Of a DNA stretch of 64,000 nucleotides, positions 1 to 9,152 are shown piece by piece. How positions within the stretch are numbered: position 1 is the first letter of the stretch; each line of letters begins with the position of its first letter. The stretch is taken from NCBI RefSeq assembly GCF_001517585.1, contig NZ_FBYC01000001.1, forward strand, positions 434,001-498,000, given 5' to 3'. Under the pieces are notes generated by a model. It had not been told where the DNA came from, did not search any database, and worked only from the letters and a program-made list of their open reading frames with translations. The position numbers and the translations under genes were made by a program. Origin of the DNA: Roseibaca calidilacus (GTDB taxonomy: Bacteria; Pseudomonadota; Alphaproteobacteria; Rhodobacterales; Rhodobacteraceae).

Positions 1-1
1 G

Positions 2-142
2 GGCGCGGCGCTGGCCCGCATGTCCGGGTCGGGGGCAACCTGTTTTGGGCTGTTCCCTGACCTTGGCACCGCAAAGCAGGCGGCAACCCTCATCGCCCGC
101 GCGCAGCCCGGTTGGTGGGTGCGGGCAACGGCGCTGCTTTAA
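2..142 (+). CDS. ispE: 4-diphosphocytidyl-2-C-methyl-D-erythritol kinase, C-terminal fragment
   Basis: Only the last 46 codons are in the window; the gene continues off the left edge. The fragment contains the glycine-rich GHMP-kinase motif 3 ([12 protein letters not shown]), followed by a short tail ending in TAA at 140-142. IspE phosphorylates CDP-methylerythritol in the non-mevalonate isoprenoid pathway. The motif shows a GHMP kinase directly; the choice of IspE over other GHMP kinases rests on the 'SGSGATCFG' variant and tail length, so it is likely rather than certain. The stop overlaps the convergent ruvB stop: TTAA at 139-142 serves both genes. Confidence 0.75.
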   Translation, partial: GAALARMSGSGATCFGLFPDLGTAKQAATLIARAQPGWWVRATALL

Positions 143-1176
143 CCGTCGAACAACCGGCCTTGCGGTTCGGCTTGTGGCATGGGCAGGCCCAGATGCGCCC
201 ATGCCTTGGCCGCCAGCATCCGCCCGCGCGGGGTGCGCGCCAGAAGGCCCTGTTGTAGCAGGTAAGGCTCGATCACTTCCTCGATCGCGTCGCGGCTTTC
301 CGACAATGCGGCGGCGATGGTTTCCACCCCCACAGGCCCGCCGCCATAGTTTTCCGCCAGCAGCGACAGATAGCGCCGGTCGGCCCCGTCCAGCCCCAGC
401 TTGTCCACGCCCAGCCGGGTCAGCGCGTTGTCGGCCAAGGCGCGCGTCAGCTTGCCATCGCCTTCGACCAGCGCGAAATCGACCACGCGGCGCAGCAGAC
501 GGCCCGCGATGCGCGGCGTGCCGCGCGCGCGTTTGGCCACTTCGCGCACGCCGTCCTCATCTGCCGCCACGCCCAATAGCCGGGCCCCGCGCGCGACGAT
601 CAGGCACAGTTCATCCTCTGTGTAGAATTGCAGCCGCGTGGGAATGCCGAACCGGTCGCGCAGCGGCGTGGTCAGAAGGCCCATCCGGGTCGTGGCCCCG
701 ACCAGCGTGAAGGGCTGCAATTCAATGCGCACGGTGCGCGCGGCGGGCCCTTCGCCGATGACCAGATCAAGCTGGAAATCTTCCATCGCGGGATAAAGCA
801 CTTCTTCCACCACCGGGTTCAGGCGGTGGATCTCGTCAATGAACAGCACATCGCGCGCTTCCAGATTGGTCAGGATCGCCGCCAGATCGCCCGCCTTTGC
901 CAGAACCGGGCCGCTGGTCATGCGAAAGCCCACGCCCAATTCGCGCGCCATGATCTGCGCCAGCGTCGTTTTGCCCAAGCCGGGGGGGCCGTAGAACAGG
1001 GTATGGTCCATCGCCTCTGCCCGCATCTTGGCAGATTGGATGAAAACGCGCAGATTGGCGCGCGCTTCGTGCTGGCCGACGAATTCGTCCAGCCCTTGCG
1101 GGCGAAGCGCGCGGTCCAGATCGGGGCTGTCGCTGGGCATGTCTTGCCCGCGCAGGGTGGGGTCGGGGCTGGTCAT
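139..1176 (-). CDS. ruvB: Holliday junction branch migration ATPase RuvB
   Basis: 345 aa, the normal RuvB length. Walker [10 protein letters not shown] lies near residue 64, Walker B 'FIDEIHRLN' follows, then sensor 1 'GATTRMG' with the arginine-finger region 'PLRDRFG', and a C-terminal winged helix ending '[15 protein letters not shown]'. RuvB is the hexameric AAA+ motor that drives branch migration with RuvA; the junctions are then cut by RuvC. It is the last gene of ruvC-ruvA-ruvB on the minus strand, starting 4 bases after the ruvA stop. An internal Met at residue 13 ([14 protein letters not shown]) could also be the start. Confidence 0.97.
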   Translation of the reverse strand: MTSPDPTLRGQDMPSDSPDLDRALRPQGLDEFVGQHEARANLRVFIQSAKMRAEAMDHTLFYGPPGLGKTTLAQIMARELGVGFRMTSGPVLAKAGDLAAILTNLEARDVLFIDEIHRLNPVVEEVLYPAMEDFQLDLVIGEGPAARTVRIELQPFTLVGATTRMGLLTTPLRDRFGIPTRLQFYTEDELCLIVARGARLLGVAADEDGVREVAKRARGTPRIAGRLLRRVVDFALVEGDGKLTRALADNALTRLGVDKLGLDGADRRYLSLLAENYGGGPVGVETIAAALSESRDAIEEVIEPYLLQQGLLARTPRGRMLAAKAWAHLGLPMPQAEPQGRLFDG

Positions 1177-1180
1177 CGCA

Positions 1181-1846
1181 CTACCCTTTCGGTGCCAGCA
1201 GGCGCAGCGCCGCGCGGATCAGCGCGGGCGTGTCGGCCTCTGGCAGGTTGGTTTGTGCTTCGGCCACGGCGCGGGCGGCATCGGACGGGCCATAGCCTAG
1301 GTTGCCAAGGGCTGACATGGCTTCGGCCACCGCGTTGCTTGGGGCCGGCGCAGGGGCTGCCGGGGTGGCGCGTTTGGGTGCGGGGTCGATCACCTCGCTG
1401 GCCGCTGGGGCAGATGGCATGGCCGGACTATCGACCGCCATAAGGGCAGGGGCCTTGTCCTTCAGCTCGTTCGCGATGCGCAGCGCCAGTTTGGGGCCAA
1501 CGCCCGGCGCTTTGCGCAAGGCTGCGCTGTCGCCCAAGGCAATCGCGCGCGACACGCCCTCTGGCCCAAGCGCGCCCAGAATGGCCAAGGACGCTTTCGC
1601 CCCCACCCCCTGAACCGAGGTCAGAACCCGGTGCCATTCCTTCTCCAGAAGTGTCGGGAAGCCGTAAAGCTGCATCAGGTCTTCGCGCACGACCATATCG
1701 GTGTAAAGCGCGCAGGTTTCGCCCCGTCCCGGCAGGCCCATCAAGGTGCGGTCAGAAACATAAACGATATAGCCCACGCCGCGCACATCCAGCAGGACAT
1801 GATCGGTCCCGCGCATGTCGACCACGCCTGTCAGCTTGCCGATCAT
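1181..1846 (-). CDS. ruvA: Holliday junction branch migration protein RuvA
   Basis: 221 aa from ATG at 1846 ([10 protein letters not shown]). The frame stays open further upstream, but that part is the antisense-like overlap with ruvC and is not RuvA. Domain I (OB fold) covers about residues 1-62, the helix-hairpin-helix domain II contains '[17 protein letters not shown]' and '[16 protein letters not shown]', then an Ala/Pro-rich linker of about 35 residues leads to the RuvB-binding domain III ([17 protein letters not shown]). It tetramerises on four-way junctions and docks RuvB. The start overlaps the ruvC stop by 4 bases (ATGA), so the genes are translationally coupled. Confidence 0.97.
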   Translation of the reverse strand: MIGKLTGVVDMRGTDHVLLDVRGVGYIVYVSDRTLMGLPGRGETCALYTDMVVREDLMQLYGFPTLLEKEWHRVLTSVQGVGAKASLAILGALGPEGVSRAIALGDSAALRKAPGVGPKLALRIANELKDKAPALMAVDSPAMPSAPAASEVIDPAPKRATPAAPAPAPSNAVAEAMSALGNLGYGPSDAARAVAEAQTNLPEADTPALIRAALRLLAPKG

Positions 1847-2343
1847 CCGACCACCTTTGCCGCGCGCCGTGCGGTCTGGCTGTGGAAGGCGTGGCAAATG
1901 GCAATGGCCAGCGCATCCGCCGCGTCCGGCCCTTCGATTGTCACGCCGGGAAGTTGCATCCGCACCATATGATCCACTTGTTCCTTGGCGGCTTTGCCCA
2001 CGCCGACCACGGCTTTCTTGACGGCATTGGGGGCGTATTCGCCCACCTCTAGCCCAGCTTGTGCGGGGACCAAAAGGGCGATGCCGCGCGCGCTGCCCAG
2101 TTTCAGCGTGGCGACGGCGTCTTTGTTCACAAAGGTCTGTTCCACCGCCGCCGTATGCGGGGCGAAGCGCGCCAGAACGTCGGTCAGTTGGCGGTGCAGT
2201 TCCAGCAATCGCGTGGCCAGATCGGCGCTGGCGGTGGAGTGGCAAATGCCATTGCCGACATGGCGCATACGCACCCCGTCCACGTCGATCACGCCCCATC
2301 CAAGGTTGCGCAAGCCTGGGTCTATGCCGATTACGCGCATCAT
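1843..2343 (-). CDS. ruvC: Crossover junction endodeoxyribonuclease RuvC
   Basis: 166 aa, first gene of the ruvCAB operon. The RNase H-like fold shows the expected acidic catalytic residues: Asp in '[14 protein letters not shown]', Glu in '[11 protein letters not shown]', and the C-terminal '[14 protein letters not shown]'. RuvC cuts Holliday junctions symmetrically to resolve them. Two adjacent ATG codons (2343 and 2340) can both start the protein; MRVIGIDPG is the typical family beginning, so 2340 may be the true start. Longer upstream extension in frame is not homologous-looking and crosses the shared 5' region with the divergent DUF1127 gene. Confidence 0.96.
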   Translation of the reverse strand: MMRVIGIDPGLRNLGWGVIDVDGVRMRHVGNGICHSTASADLATRLLELHRQLTDVLARFAPHTAAVEQTFVNKDAVATLKLGSARGIALLVPAQAGLEVGEYAPNAVKKAVVGVGKAAKEQVDHMVRMQLPGVTIEGPDAADALAIAICHAFHSQTARRAAKVVG

Positions 2344-2553
2344 ATCTGGGGCCTGCCTGCTGCTTTTTCTTATCGTTAGCACGAAAAGCGAACATCTGCC
2401 AAGTGGGTCGCGGCGCAAGATCGGGCAGAGCCATGCAAAAAAGGCATATGGGGCATGCAAACTCTCTGAGTTGTGCTGCGCCGCAGCGAAGACTATCTGC
2501 CGACCATGCACAAATATGCAGCAGTTTGAAAACTTCCCTCTCGGAGACCTGAC

Positions 2554-2769
2554 ATGACCTTCTACGCAGATAGCCGCAATACCGCGGCAGAGGTCCTTGC
2601 CGGTTTCCATGGCCTCTCGCTTGGCGCTTTGGTCGCCTCCCTGATGACGTGGAACACGCAAAGGATTACCCGCAACCAGTTGAGCGCGCTGAGCGATCGT
2701 GAATTGGCAGATATCGGTGTGGAACGCGCCGATATTGCCGCCGTCGCGCAGGGCCGGCTTCGCCGCTGA
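2554..2769 (+). CDS. DUF1127 domain protein (YjiS-like small basic protein)
   Basis: 71 aa. The C-terminal half carries the DUF1127 signature, '[24 protein letters not shown]', ending in basic residues (GRLRR). The N-terminal 30 residues are mildly hydrophobic. Members of this family are abundant in Alphaproteobacteria; some bind RNA and affect phosphate or carbon regulation, but no role can be assigned here. The RBS is CTCGGAGACCTGAC just before the ATG. It is monocistronic, divergent from ruvC, with a strong terminator 20 bases after the stop. Confidence 0.88.
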   Translation: MTFYADSRNTAAEVLAGFHGLSLGALVASLMTWNTQRITRNQLSALSDRELADIGVERADIAAVAQGRLRR

Positions 2770-2788
2770 CCTGACCGCTCAACGCCAA

Positions 2789-2819
2789 CGCCCGCGGCCT
2801 GCCAGCCGCGGGCGTTTTT
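2789..2819 (+). terminator. Rho-independent terminator of the DUF1127 gene
   Basis: A perfect 10-bp GC stem (CGCCCGCGGC / GCCGCGGGCG) with a 6-base loop is followed by TTTTT. Confidence 0.93.
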
Positions 2820-2876
2820 GTTTATTCAGTCACAGGTTTGCGGCGAAACCGCCTGCAAGGTTCCTGTGGAACTGCT

Positions 2877-3269
2877 TTAATTTGTCTTTGCCTTCGGGAT
2901 GAAAGGCAGTGGCAGGACTGGAACGCCTTCGTCAATCAGGGCCTTGGCCTCTGCCAGTTTTGCTTCGCCATGAATGGCGCGCTCCGGCAGTTCGCCCAGA
3001 TGCATGGCGCGGGCCTGTTGCACGAAATCGCGCCCGACATAATCCGAATTCGCCTCGACCTCGGCGCGCAGGGCTTGCAGTTTTTCCACCATCGCGGCGC
3101 GCTTGGCGGTTTTGACCGACGGAGCCATGATAGCCTTGCTCACATCGGCACTGCCGCAATCGGGGCAGGTGACAAGCCCACGTTTGTGCAGATCATCAAA
3201 GGCCGTGCCAGATTGGAACCAGCTTTCGAACCTATGTGCATTTGGGCAATCGAGCATATATTTTATCAT
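2877..3269 (-). CDS. DUF1178 family protein (putative zinc-ribbon regulator)
   Basis: 130 aa from ATG at 3269 (MIKYMLDCPNAHRFESWFQ). This is the standard N-terminus of DUF1178; the frame is open further upstream, but those residues are not family-like. A CxxC pair (TCPDCGSADVSKAIMAPSV, about residues 34-37) together with the earlier Cys8/His11 suggests a small zinc ribbon. The rest is helical and charged (EKLQALRAEVEANSDYVGRDF, then GELPERAIHGEA). The family is common in Proteobacteria and its function is unknown. It is divergent from the glutathione peroxidase gene. Confidence 0.9.
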   Translation of the reverse strand: MIKYMLDCPNAHRFESWFQSGTAFDDLHKRGLVTCPDCGSADVSKAIMAPSVKTAKRAAMVEKLQALRAEVEANSDYVGRDFVQQARAMHLGELPERAIHGEAKLAEAKALIDEGVPVLPLPFIPKAKTN

Positions 3270-3380
3270 GGCGGTGCCTTGTGATAGCCCAACAGGACTT
3301 AACGATCCGCAGATGTAATTCAAGATGAAAGCACTTTTGCGCCCCTTGTGCCGCTCATCTGCCGCGCTACGTCGCACCGC

Positions 3381-3890
3381 ATGAGACAGATTTTCCTGAC
3401 TGCACTGTTGTTGTTTGCCGCGCCCATGGCGCAGGCTTTTAGCTTTACGGCGTTGGATGGCACAAAGCTGGACCTGACAGACTGGCGCGGGCGGCCCGTT
3501 CTGATCGTAAATACCGCGTCATTCTGCGGCTTTACCCGGCAATATCGCGACATGCAGGCGCTGCATGATGAATACAGCGAGGACGGGCTGGTGGTGCTGG
3601 CTGTGCCGTCGGAAGATTTCAATCAGGAATACAGCGACAACAAGGATGTGGTGCAGTTTTGCCGTGTCGACACTGGGCTAACCTTTCCGATTACCGAAAT
3701 CACCTCGGTGCGCGGGCCGGATGCCCATCCATTCTACCGCTGGCTGGCGCAAGAGCACCGCGAAGCACCGAATTTGAATTTCAACAAGGCGCTCATCGGG
3801 CCGGACGGTGCGTTGATCGGGTTCTGGGGGGCGTCGATCCGTCCGACTGCCCCTGCGATCACCAGCGAAATTCGCCGCGCCCTGCCGTGA
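3381..3890 (+). CDS. Glutathione peroxidase family thiol peroxidase, exported
   Basis: 169 aa from ATG at 3381. The N-terminus (MRQIFLTALLLFAAPMAQA) is a clear signal peptide with cleavage expected after residue 19, so the enzyme should be periplasmic. The peroxidatic Cys49 sits in 'NTASFCGFT', matching the GPX N-x-ASxCG motif. Cys94 ('VVQFC') is placed like the resolving Cys of thioredoxin-dependent GPX. Two of the usual tetrad residues look replaced: the Gln of the FPCNQF motif is Asp79 (VPSEDF) and the Trp of the WNF motif is Leu (NLNF). The stop overlaps the GTG start of the next gene by 4 bases. Confidence 0.88.
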   Translation: MRQIFLTALLLFAAPMAQAFSFTALDGTKLDLTDWRGRPVLIVNTASFCGFTRQYRDMQALHDEYSEDGLVVLAVPSEDFNQEYSDNKDVVQFCRVDTGLTFPITEITSVRGPDAHPFYRWLAQEHREAPNLNFNKALIGPDGALIGFWGASIRPTAPAITSEIRRALP

Positions 3891-5038
3891 AGCCAGTATT
3901 CATCGGGTCAGAGATCTATCGCGGCTCTAGCTACGGGGCGGCGCACCCGCTGCATATTCCGCGAGTCTCGACCGTGATGGATATGGTGCGCGCCTTGGGG
4001 TGGCTGGGGCCGGGGCAGTATCGCACCAGCCCACGCGCCAAACCTGTGGCGCTGACCGGCTTTCATACGCCCGATTACATTGCCGCGCTGGAACGGGCCG
4101 AAGCCGCGCAAGCGGTGGACGAGGTGGCGTTCAAGCGCCACGCCCTTGGCACCACCGCGAACCCCGTTTTTCCAGAGATGTTCCGCCGTCCCGCCACGGG
4201 GGCAGGCGGCGTCATGCTGGCCGCCCAACTGGTGGCAGAGGGCGGTGTTGTGCATGTGCCCGGCGGCGGCACACATCACGCCATGGCCGATCGCGCAAAC
4301 GGGTTTTGCTACCTGAACGATCCGGTTCTGTGCCTGCTGGCGCTGCGGCGTCTGGGGCTGTCGCGGATTGCCTATGTCGATATCGACGCGCACCATGCTG
4401 ACGGGGTCGAGGCGGCTTTGGGCGCGGATGACGATATGCTGTTGATATCGGTCCATGAGGAAAACCGCTGGCCCTATACGGGCAAGCTGACAGACACTGG
4501 TGGCGGGCGTAGCACGAACCTGCCTGTGCCGCGCGGCTTTAACGATACCGAGATGGGCCATGTGCTGCACCGCCTGATCCTGCCCTTGCTGGCGCAGTTC
4601 GACCCGCAGGCTGTGGTACTGCAATGCGGGTCCGATGCCATCCTTGAAGATCCGCTGTCGCGCTTGGCTCTGTCGAACAACGCCCATGCAGAGGTTGCGC
4701 TGGCCCTGCGCGACTTGTCCCAGCGCTTCGTTGTGCTGGGCGGGGGCGGCTATAACCCGTGGTCGGTCGCGCGCTGCTGGACGCGGGTTTGGGGCGCGCT
4801 GAACGGGCATGGGGCGGGGGCAGAGCTACCCGCCCCCGCGCAAGACATCCTTGCCGCGCTGACATGGAACCGGCGCGGCCCCGCATGGCAAGTGCAGCCG
4901 CATTGGGCCAGCACGCTGAACGACCCGCCGCGCCCCGGACCGGTGCGGCCAGAACTTGCCGACCGCGTTGCCTATTTGCGCAAACGTGCCGGGCTCGCGC
5001 GTGCGGTTCATCTTGCGCCGTCCATCGCCCGCGCGTAG
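3887..5038 (+). CDS. Histone deacetylase family / acetoin utilization AcuC-like deacetylase
   Basis: 383 aa from a GTG at 3887 that overlaps the peroxidase stop (GTGA), read as VKPVFIGSEIYRG. Zinc-enzyme motifs are intact: 'GGGTHHAMADRANGFCYLND' carries the two active-site His, 'YVDIDAHHADGV' the Asp and His metal ligands, and 'LQCGSDAILEDPLS' with 'VLGGGGYNP' the last Asp and the catalytic Tyr. The family removes acetyl groups from lysines or small amides; bacterial AcuC can deacetylate acetyl-CoA synthetase. The substrate is not evident from the neighbours. Confidence 0.92.
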   Translation: MKPVFIGSEIYRGSSYGAAHPLHIPRVSTVMDMVRALGWLGPGQYRTSPRAKPVALTGFHTPDYIAALERAEAAQAVDEVAFKRHALGTTANPVFPEMFRRPATGAGGVMLAAQLVAEGGVVHVPGGGTHHAMADRANGFCYLNDPVLCLLALRRLGLSRIAYVDIDAHHADGVEAALGADDDMLLISVHEENRWPYTGKLTDTGGGRSTNLPVPRGFNDTEMGHVLHRLILPLLAQFDPQAVVLQCGSDAILEDPLSRLALSNNAHAEVALALRDLSQRFVVLGGGGYNPWSVARCWTRVWGALNGHGAGAELPAPAQDILAALTWNRRGPAWQVQPHWASTLNDPPRPGPVRPELADRVAYLRKRAGLARAVHLAPSIARA

Positions 5039-5074
5039 AAGGGCCGCGAAATTCTGGGGCGAAGAGGTCTGTTA

Positions 5075-6331
5075 ATGCCGCTTCTGGTAATGAAATTCGG
5101 GGGCACCTCTGTCGCCGATCTGGACCGTATCCGCAACGCGGCGGCCAAGGTTCGCGCAGAGGTCGCGCGCGGCTATGACGTGATCGTCATCGTCTCTGCC
5201 ATGTCGGGCAAGACCAATGAACTGGTGGGCTGGGTGAATGAAACCTCGCCGCTTTACGACGCGCGCGAATATGATGCCGTGGTCAGTTCGGGCGAGAATG
5301 TGACCGCGGGCCTGATGGCGCTGACGCTTCAGGAAATGGATGTGCCTGCGCGGTCTTGGCAGGGGTGGCAAGTGCCGATCCAGACCACCAGCCAGCATGG
5401 CGCCGCGCGCTTTGTCGATATTCCGCGCGCCAATCTGGACGCCAAATTTGCCGAAGGTTTCAAGGTTGCGGTGATCGCGGGCTTTCAGGGTGTCAGCCCC
5501 GAAGGACGGATTACCACGCTGGGCCGTGGCGGGTCCGATACCACTGCCGTGGCGTTTGCCGCGGCCTTCGGGGCGGAGCGTTGCGATATCTATACCGATG
5601 TGGATGGTATCTATACCACCGATCCGCGCATCACCTCGAAAGCGCGCAAGCTGGACAAGATCAGCTTCGAGGAAATGCTGGAGCTTGCCTCGCTTGGTGC
5701 GAAGGTGCTGCAAACCCGGTCTGTGGAACTGGCCATGCGCTACAAGGTGCGCCTGCGCGTGCTGTCGTCGTTCGATGAGACCGACGAAACCTCTGGAACT
5801 CTGGTCTGTGATGAGGATGAGATCATGGAATCGAAAGTCGTCTCTGGCGTGGCCTATAGCCGCGAAGAAGCCAAGCTGACCCTTGTCACGGTCGAAGACC
5901 GCCCCGGCATTGCCGCCGCCATTTTCGGCCCGCTGGCCGATGCGGGCGTGAATGTCGATATGATCGTGCAGAACATCTCGGAAAAGGCGCAAGACAGCGA
6001 CAAGCCTGTGACCGACATGACCTTTTCCTGCCCGGTCGATCAGGTTGTCCGCGCGCGTAAGGCGCTGGAAGCGGCCCGCGATGCAGGGCAGATCAGCTAC
6101 GACACACTGCAAGTGGATGAGAACGCCGCCAAGGTGTCTGTTGTGGGCATCGGGATGCGCAGCCATGCTGGCGTGGCCGCACGCATGTTCAAGGCGCTGG
6201 CCGCCGATGGTGTGAATATCAAGGTTATCGCCACGTCAGAGATCAAGATTTCCGTTCTGATCGACAGGAAATATATGGAATTGGCGGTTCAGGCGCTTCA
6301 TGATGCGTTTGAACTGGACAAGGCGGGATAA
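5075..6331 (+). CDS. lysC: Aspartate kinase
   Basis: 418 aa. It opens with the aspartokinase signature 'VMKFGGTSVADLDRI'. The kinase domain (about residues 1-240) includes 'TTLGRGGSDTTAVAFAAA' and 'YTDVDGIYTTDPR', and two ACT domains (about 265-410) start at 'TLVTVEDRPGIAAAIFGPLA' and 'VSVVGIGMRSHAGVAARMF'. It makes aspartyl phosphate, the first step to lysine, threonine and methionine, and the ACT pair implies feedback control by lysine and/or threonine. It lies upstream of ptsP, an arrangement common in Alphaproteobacteria. dapA is about 15 kb away in this window. Confidence 0.97.
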   Translation: MPLLVMKFGGTSVADLDRIRNAAAKVRAEVARGYDVIVIVSAMSGKTNELVGWVNETSPLYDAREYDAVVSSGENVTAGLMALTLQEMDVPARSWQGWQVPIQTTSQHGAARFVDIPRANLDAKFAEGFKVAVIAGFQGVSPEGRITTLGRGGSDTTAVAFAAAFGAERCDIYTDVDGIYTTDPRITSKARKLDKISFEEMLELASLGAKVLQTRSVELAMRYKVRLRVLSSFDETDETSGTLVCDEDEIMESKVVSGVAYSREEAKLTLVTVEDRPGIAAAIFGPLADAGVNVDMIVQNISEKAQDSDKPVTDMTFSCPVDQVVRARKALEAARDAGQISYDTLQVDENAAKVSVVGIGMRSHAGVAARMFKALAADGVNIKVIATSEIKISVLIDRKYMELAVQALHDAFELDKAG

Positions 6332-6357
6332 AACCCGCCACGGGATCGGGAGGGGCC

Positions 6358-8604
6358 ATGCCCCAAAGGACGGAAACCGACAGCCGCCGCATGTTGCGCC
6401 AGCTGCGCGACGAGATGGCAAGCGCCCAGCCGGGACAGGAACGGCTGGACCGCATTACCACGATCATTGCGCGGTCAATGGGGACGGATGTCTGCTCTAT
6501 CTACCTGTTTCGTGACCCCGACACGTTGGAACTATGCGCCACCGAAGGGCTGCGCCCAACCGCCGTGCATGAAACCCGCTTGCGCTTTGGCGAGGGGTTG
6601 GTGGGCAAGGTGGCGCGTCTGGCCCGGCCGCTGAAAAGCGCCAACGCCCCGTCAGAGCCGGGCTTCCGCTATATGCCCGAAACCGGGGAAGAGGTGTTCA
6701 CGTCGTTTCTGGGTGTGCCGGTGCAGCGGCTTGGGGAACGGCTGGGTGTGCTGGTGGTGCAATCCAAGGAAGCGCGCGACTATTCCGAAGATGAAATCTA
6801 TGGCCTTGAAGTGGTGGCCATGGTCATTGCCGAGATGACCGAGCTTGGCGCTTTCGTGGGCGAGGGCACGAGTTTCGCCTCTCCGCACAAGCGCGCCGCC
6901 AGTTTGCGGGGCGTGGCCGCACAAGAAGGCGAGGCCGAGGGCTATGTCTGGCTGCACCAGCCGCGCGTGGTCGTCACCAACCTTGTGAATGATGACTCCA
7001 AGGCCGAAATAGCCCGCCTGCACGAAGCGGTGGACAAGCTGCGCGGCTCTGTCGATGACATGCTCAGCGCGGCGCGGTCGCGCGACAAAGAACACCAAGA
7101 GGTTTTGCAAACCTACCGCATGTTCGCCAATTCGCGCGGCTGGATGAAGCGGATGGAAGAAGACATCCGCCTTGGCCTATCTGCCGAAGCCGCTGTCGAG
7201 AAAGAGCAATCCGCCGCGCGCGCCCGGCTGGAAACCGTGCCGGACCAGTATCTGCGCGACCGGTTGCATGATCTGGATGACCTGTCGAACCGGCTGTTGC
7301 GCATTCTGACCGGGCAGGGCGTGGAAACCGGCGCGGAAATGCCCGACCGCGCCATTCTTGTGGCGCGCAATATCGGCCCCGGTGATCTGCTGGAATATGG
7401 CCGCAAGCTGCGCGGCGTGGTTCTGGAAGAGGGCGCGGTGGGCAGCCATGCAACCATCGTGGCGCGGGCGCTGGCGATCCCCTTGGTCATCAATGTGCCG
7501 CGCATTACGACCGATGCGCTGAGCGGCGACCACATTCTGGTGGATGGCACCGAAGGCGTGGTCCATCTGCGCCCCGATGATAGCGTAACCGGCGCGTTCC
7601 GCGACAAGATGGCAATGCAGGCCAAGGCGCAGGAACGCTATGCCAGCCTGCGCGACAAACCTGCTGTGGGGCGCTGCGGCACACAGATCACGCTGAAAAT
7701 GAATGCCGGGCTGATGGCCGATCTGCCGTCCTTGCCGACCTCTGGGGCCGAAGCGGTGGGGCTGTTTCGCACCGAGTTGCAATTCCTGACCCGCGAACGG
7801 ATGCCGCGGCGGTCAGAATTGGTGGCCACTTATGCCCGGGTGTTGGATGCGGCGGCGGGCAAGAGCGTGCATTTCCGCACGCTCGATATCGGGTCCGACA
7901 AGGTCGCGCCCTATATGAAACGCCCAGACGAGCCGAACCCCGCGATGGGCTGGCGGGCCTTGCGCGTCGGGCTGGATAAACCAGGCGTGTTGCGCATGCA
8001 GATTCAGGCGCTGATCCGCGCTGCAGCAGGCCGTCCGCTGAGCGTGATGTTCCCGCTCGTCGCCACGGGCGAGGAATTCGCCCGCGCCCGCGACACGCTG
8101 ATGCGCGAAATCGAACGCGAGCGCCGCCTTGGCCACCTGCTCCCCGCCGATCTGAAGGTGGGGGCGATGATGGAAACCCCCTCGCTGGCCTATGCGCCCG
8201 ACAGTTTCTTCCGCGAGGTCGATTTCATCTCGATCGGGGGCAATGATCTGAAACAGTTCTTCTTTGCCGCCGACCGCGAAAATGAACTGGTGCGCCGCCG
8301 CTATGATACGTTGAATGTCAGCTTCCTGACCTTCCTTCAGGTCATCGTCGACCGCTGCCACGAGACAGATACGGCGCTATCCTTTTGCGGCGAGGATGCA
8401 GGCCGTCCGGTCGATGCGCTGGCCATGGCCGGGATCGGCATTCAGGCGCTGTCGATGCGGCCTGCCTCTATCGGGCCGGTCAAATCGCTGATCCGGCGGT
8501 CAAACCTGAATGAGGTGTCGGAATTGATCGCCCGCGTGCAGGCGCGGGGGCTGGAAAGCGCCCGGCCCGCGCTGCTGGATTACGTCGCCGCGCTGGTGGA
8601 ATGA
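6358..8604 (+). CDS. ptsP: Phosphoenolpyruvate-protein phosphotransferase PtsP (EI-Ntr)
   Basis: 748 aa. An N-terminal GAF domain (about residues 20-165, 'IIARSMGTDVCSIYLFRD') precedes an EI domain: a helical HPr-binding segment, the phosphohistidine site in 'EEGAVGSHATIVARAL' (about residue 364), and a C-terminal PEP-binding TIM barrel with 'GLFRTELQFL', 'SIGGNDLKQFFFA' and 'SFCGEDAGRP'. PtsP starts the nitrogen PTS phosphorelay (PtsP to PtsO to PtsN), which senses glutamine and alpha-ketoglutarate and adjusts K+ transport and stress responses. It starts 26 bases after lysC and overlaps the convergent GNAT gene by 25 bases at the 3' end. Confidence 0.96.
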   Translation: MPQRTETDSRRMLRQLRDEMASAQPGQERLDRITTIIARSMGTDVCSIYLFRDPDTLELCATEGLRPTAVHETRLRFGEGLVGKVARLARPLKSANAPSEPGFRYMPETGEEVFTSFLGVPVQRLGERLGVLVVQSKEARDYSEDEIYGLEVVAMVIAEMTELGAFVGEGTSFASPHKRAASLRGVAAQEGEAEGYVWLHQPRVVVTNLVNDDSKAEIARLHEAVDKLRGSVDDMLSAARSRDKEHQEVLQTYRMFANSRGWMKRMEEDIRLGLSAEAAVEKEQSAARARLETVPDQYLRDRLHDLDDLSNRLLRILTGQGVETGAEMPDRAILVARNIGPGDLLEYGRKLRGVVLEEGAVGSHATIVARALAIPLVINVPRITTDALSGDHILVDGTEGVVHLRPDDSVTGAFRDKMAMQAKAQERYASLRDKPAVGRCGTQITLKMNAGLMADLPSLPTSGAEAVGLFRTELQFLTRERMPRRSELVATYARVLDAAAGKSVHFRTLDIGSDKVAPYMKRPDEPNPAMGWRALRVGLDKPGVLRMQIQALIRAAAGRPLSVMFPLVATGEEFARARDTLMREIERERRLGHLLPADLKVGAMMETPSLAYAPDSFFREVDFISIGGNDLKQFFFAADRENELVRRRYDTLNVSFLTFLQVIVDRCHETDTALSFCGEDAGRPVDALAMAGIGIQALSMRPASIGPVKSLIRRSNLNEVSELIARVQARGLESARPALLDYVAALVE

Positions 8605-9077
8605 TCCTTTTCCACCCGGCCTGACACCCCGTCCCATGCGCCGGGCACCAAGGCCAGCCCCAAAACCCGCGCGGGGTTTGTGGGTGGCGGCATGGTAACG
8701 CCGTCCAGCCGTTCAAACCCGAACCGCCCGTAATAGGGCGCGTCACCCACCAGCAGAACGCGCGCCCAGCCCAAGGCGCGCGCTTGGTCCAATGATTCGC
8801 GGATCAGCCAGCCGCCCAGCCCTTCGCTTTGGTGGGTGGGGTGCACGGCAATCGGACCCAGCAGCAACACGCGCGCCCCGGCCACCCGCACCGGCCAGAA
8901 CCGGATCGCGGCGGCCACGCCGCTTGTATCCCGCAGCAACAGGCACAAGTCCGCGACCGGCGCCACGCCGTCGCGCAGCCGGTAAGATGACAGCGCCTCG
9001 CGCCCCGGTGCGAAACACAGATCGTATAGGGCCTCGACCTCCCACCAGTCGGCGGGGGTTTCGCGTGATAACTGCAT
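8580..9077 (-). CDS. GNAT family N-acetyltransferase
   Basis: 165 aa. A GNAT fold is visible with the acetyl-CoA pyrophosphate loop in 'PIAVHPTHQSEGLGGWLIRE' (R/Q-x-x-G-x-G/A type), then 'YYGRFGFERL' near the end. It resembles the YhbS-like predicted acetyltransferases ('GPIAVHPxxQ... VGDxxYYxRFGF'). The substrate is unknown. The 3' end overlaps ptsP by 25 bases; the start is divergent from the flavoprotein gene at 9153. Confidence 0.87.
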   Translation of the reverse strand: MQLSRETPADWWEVEALYDLCFAPGREALSSYRLRDGVAPVADLCLLLRDTSGVAAAIRFWPVRVAGARVLLLGPIAVHPTHQSEGLGGWLIRESLDQARALGWARVLLVGDAPYYGRFGFERLDGVTMPPPTNPARVLGLALVPGAWDGVSGRVEKDHSTSAAT

Positions 9078-9152
9078 GGGCGTGGTCCCGCATGGTCTGG
9101 CGGCGCGGTTAGCATGGCGCTAGGTTGGGCGCAAATCAAAGGAAGCACCCCA

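Noticed and set aside
2385-2552. Extended N-terminus or small gene in the ruvC upstream region
   Set aside because: Open frames here overlap in several phases without an RBS or family match; the DUF1127 and ruvC starts are well defined.
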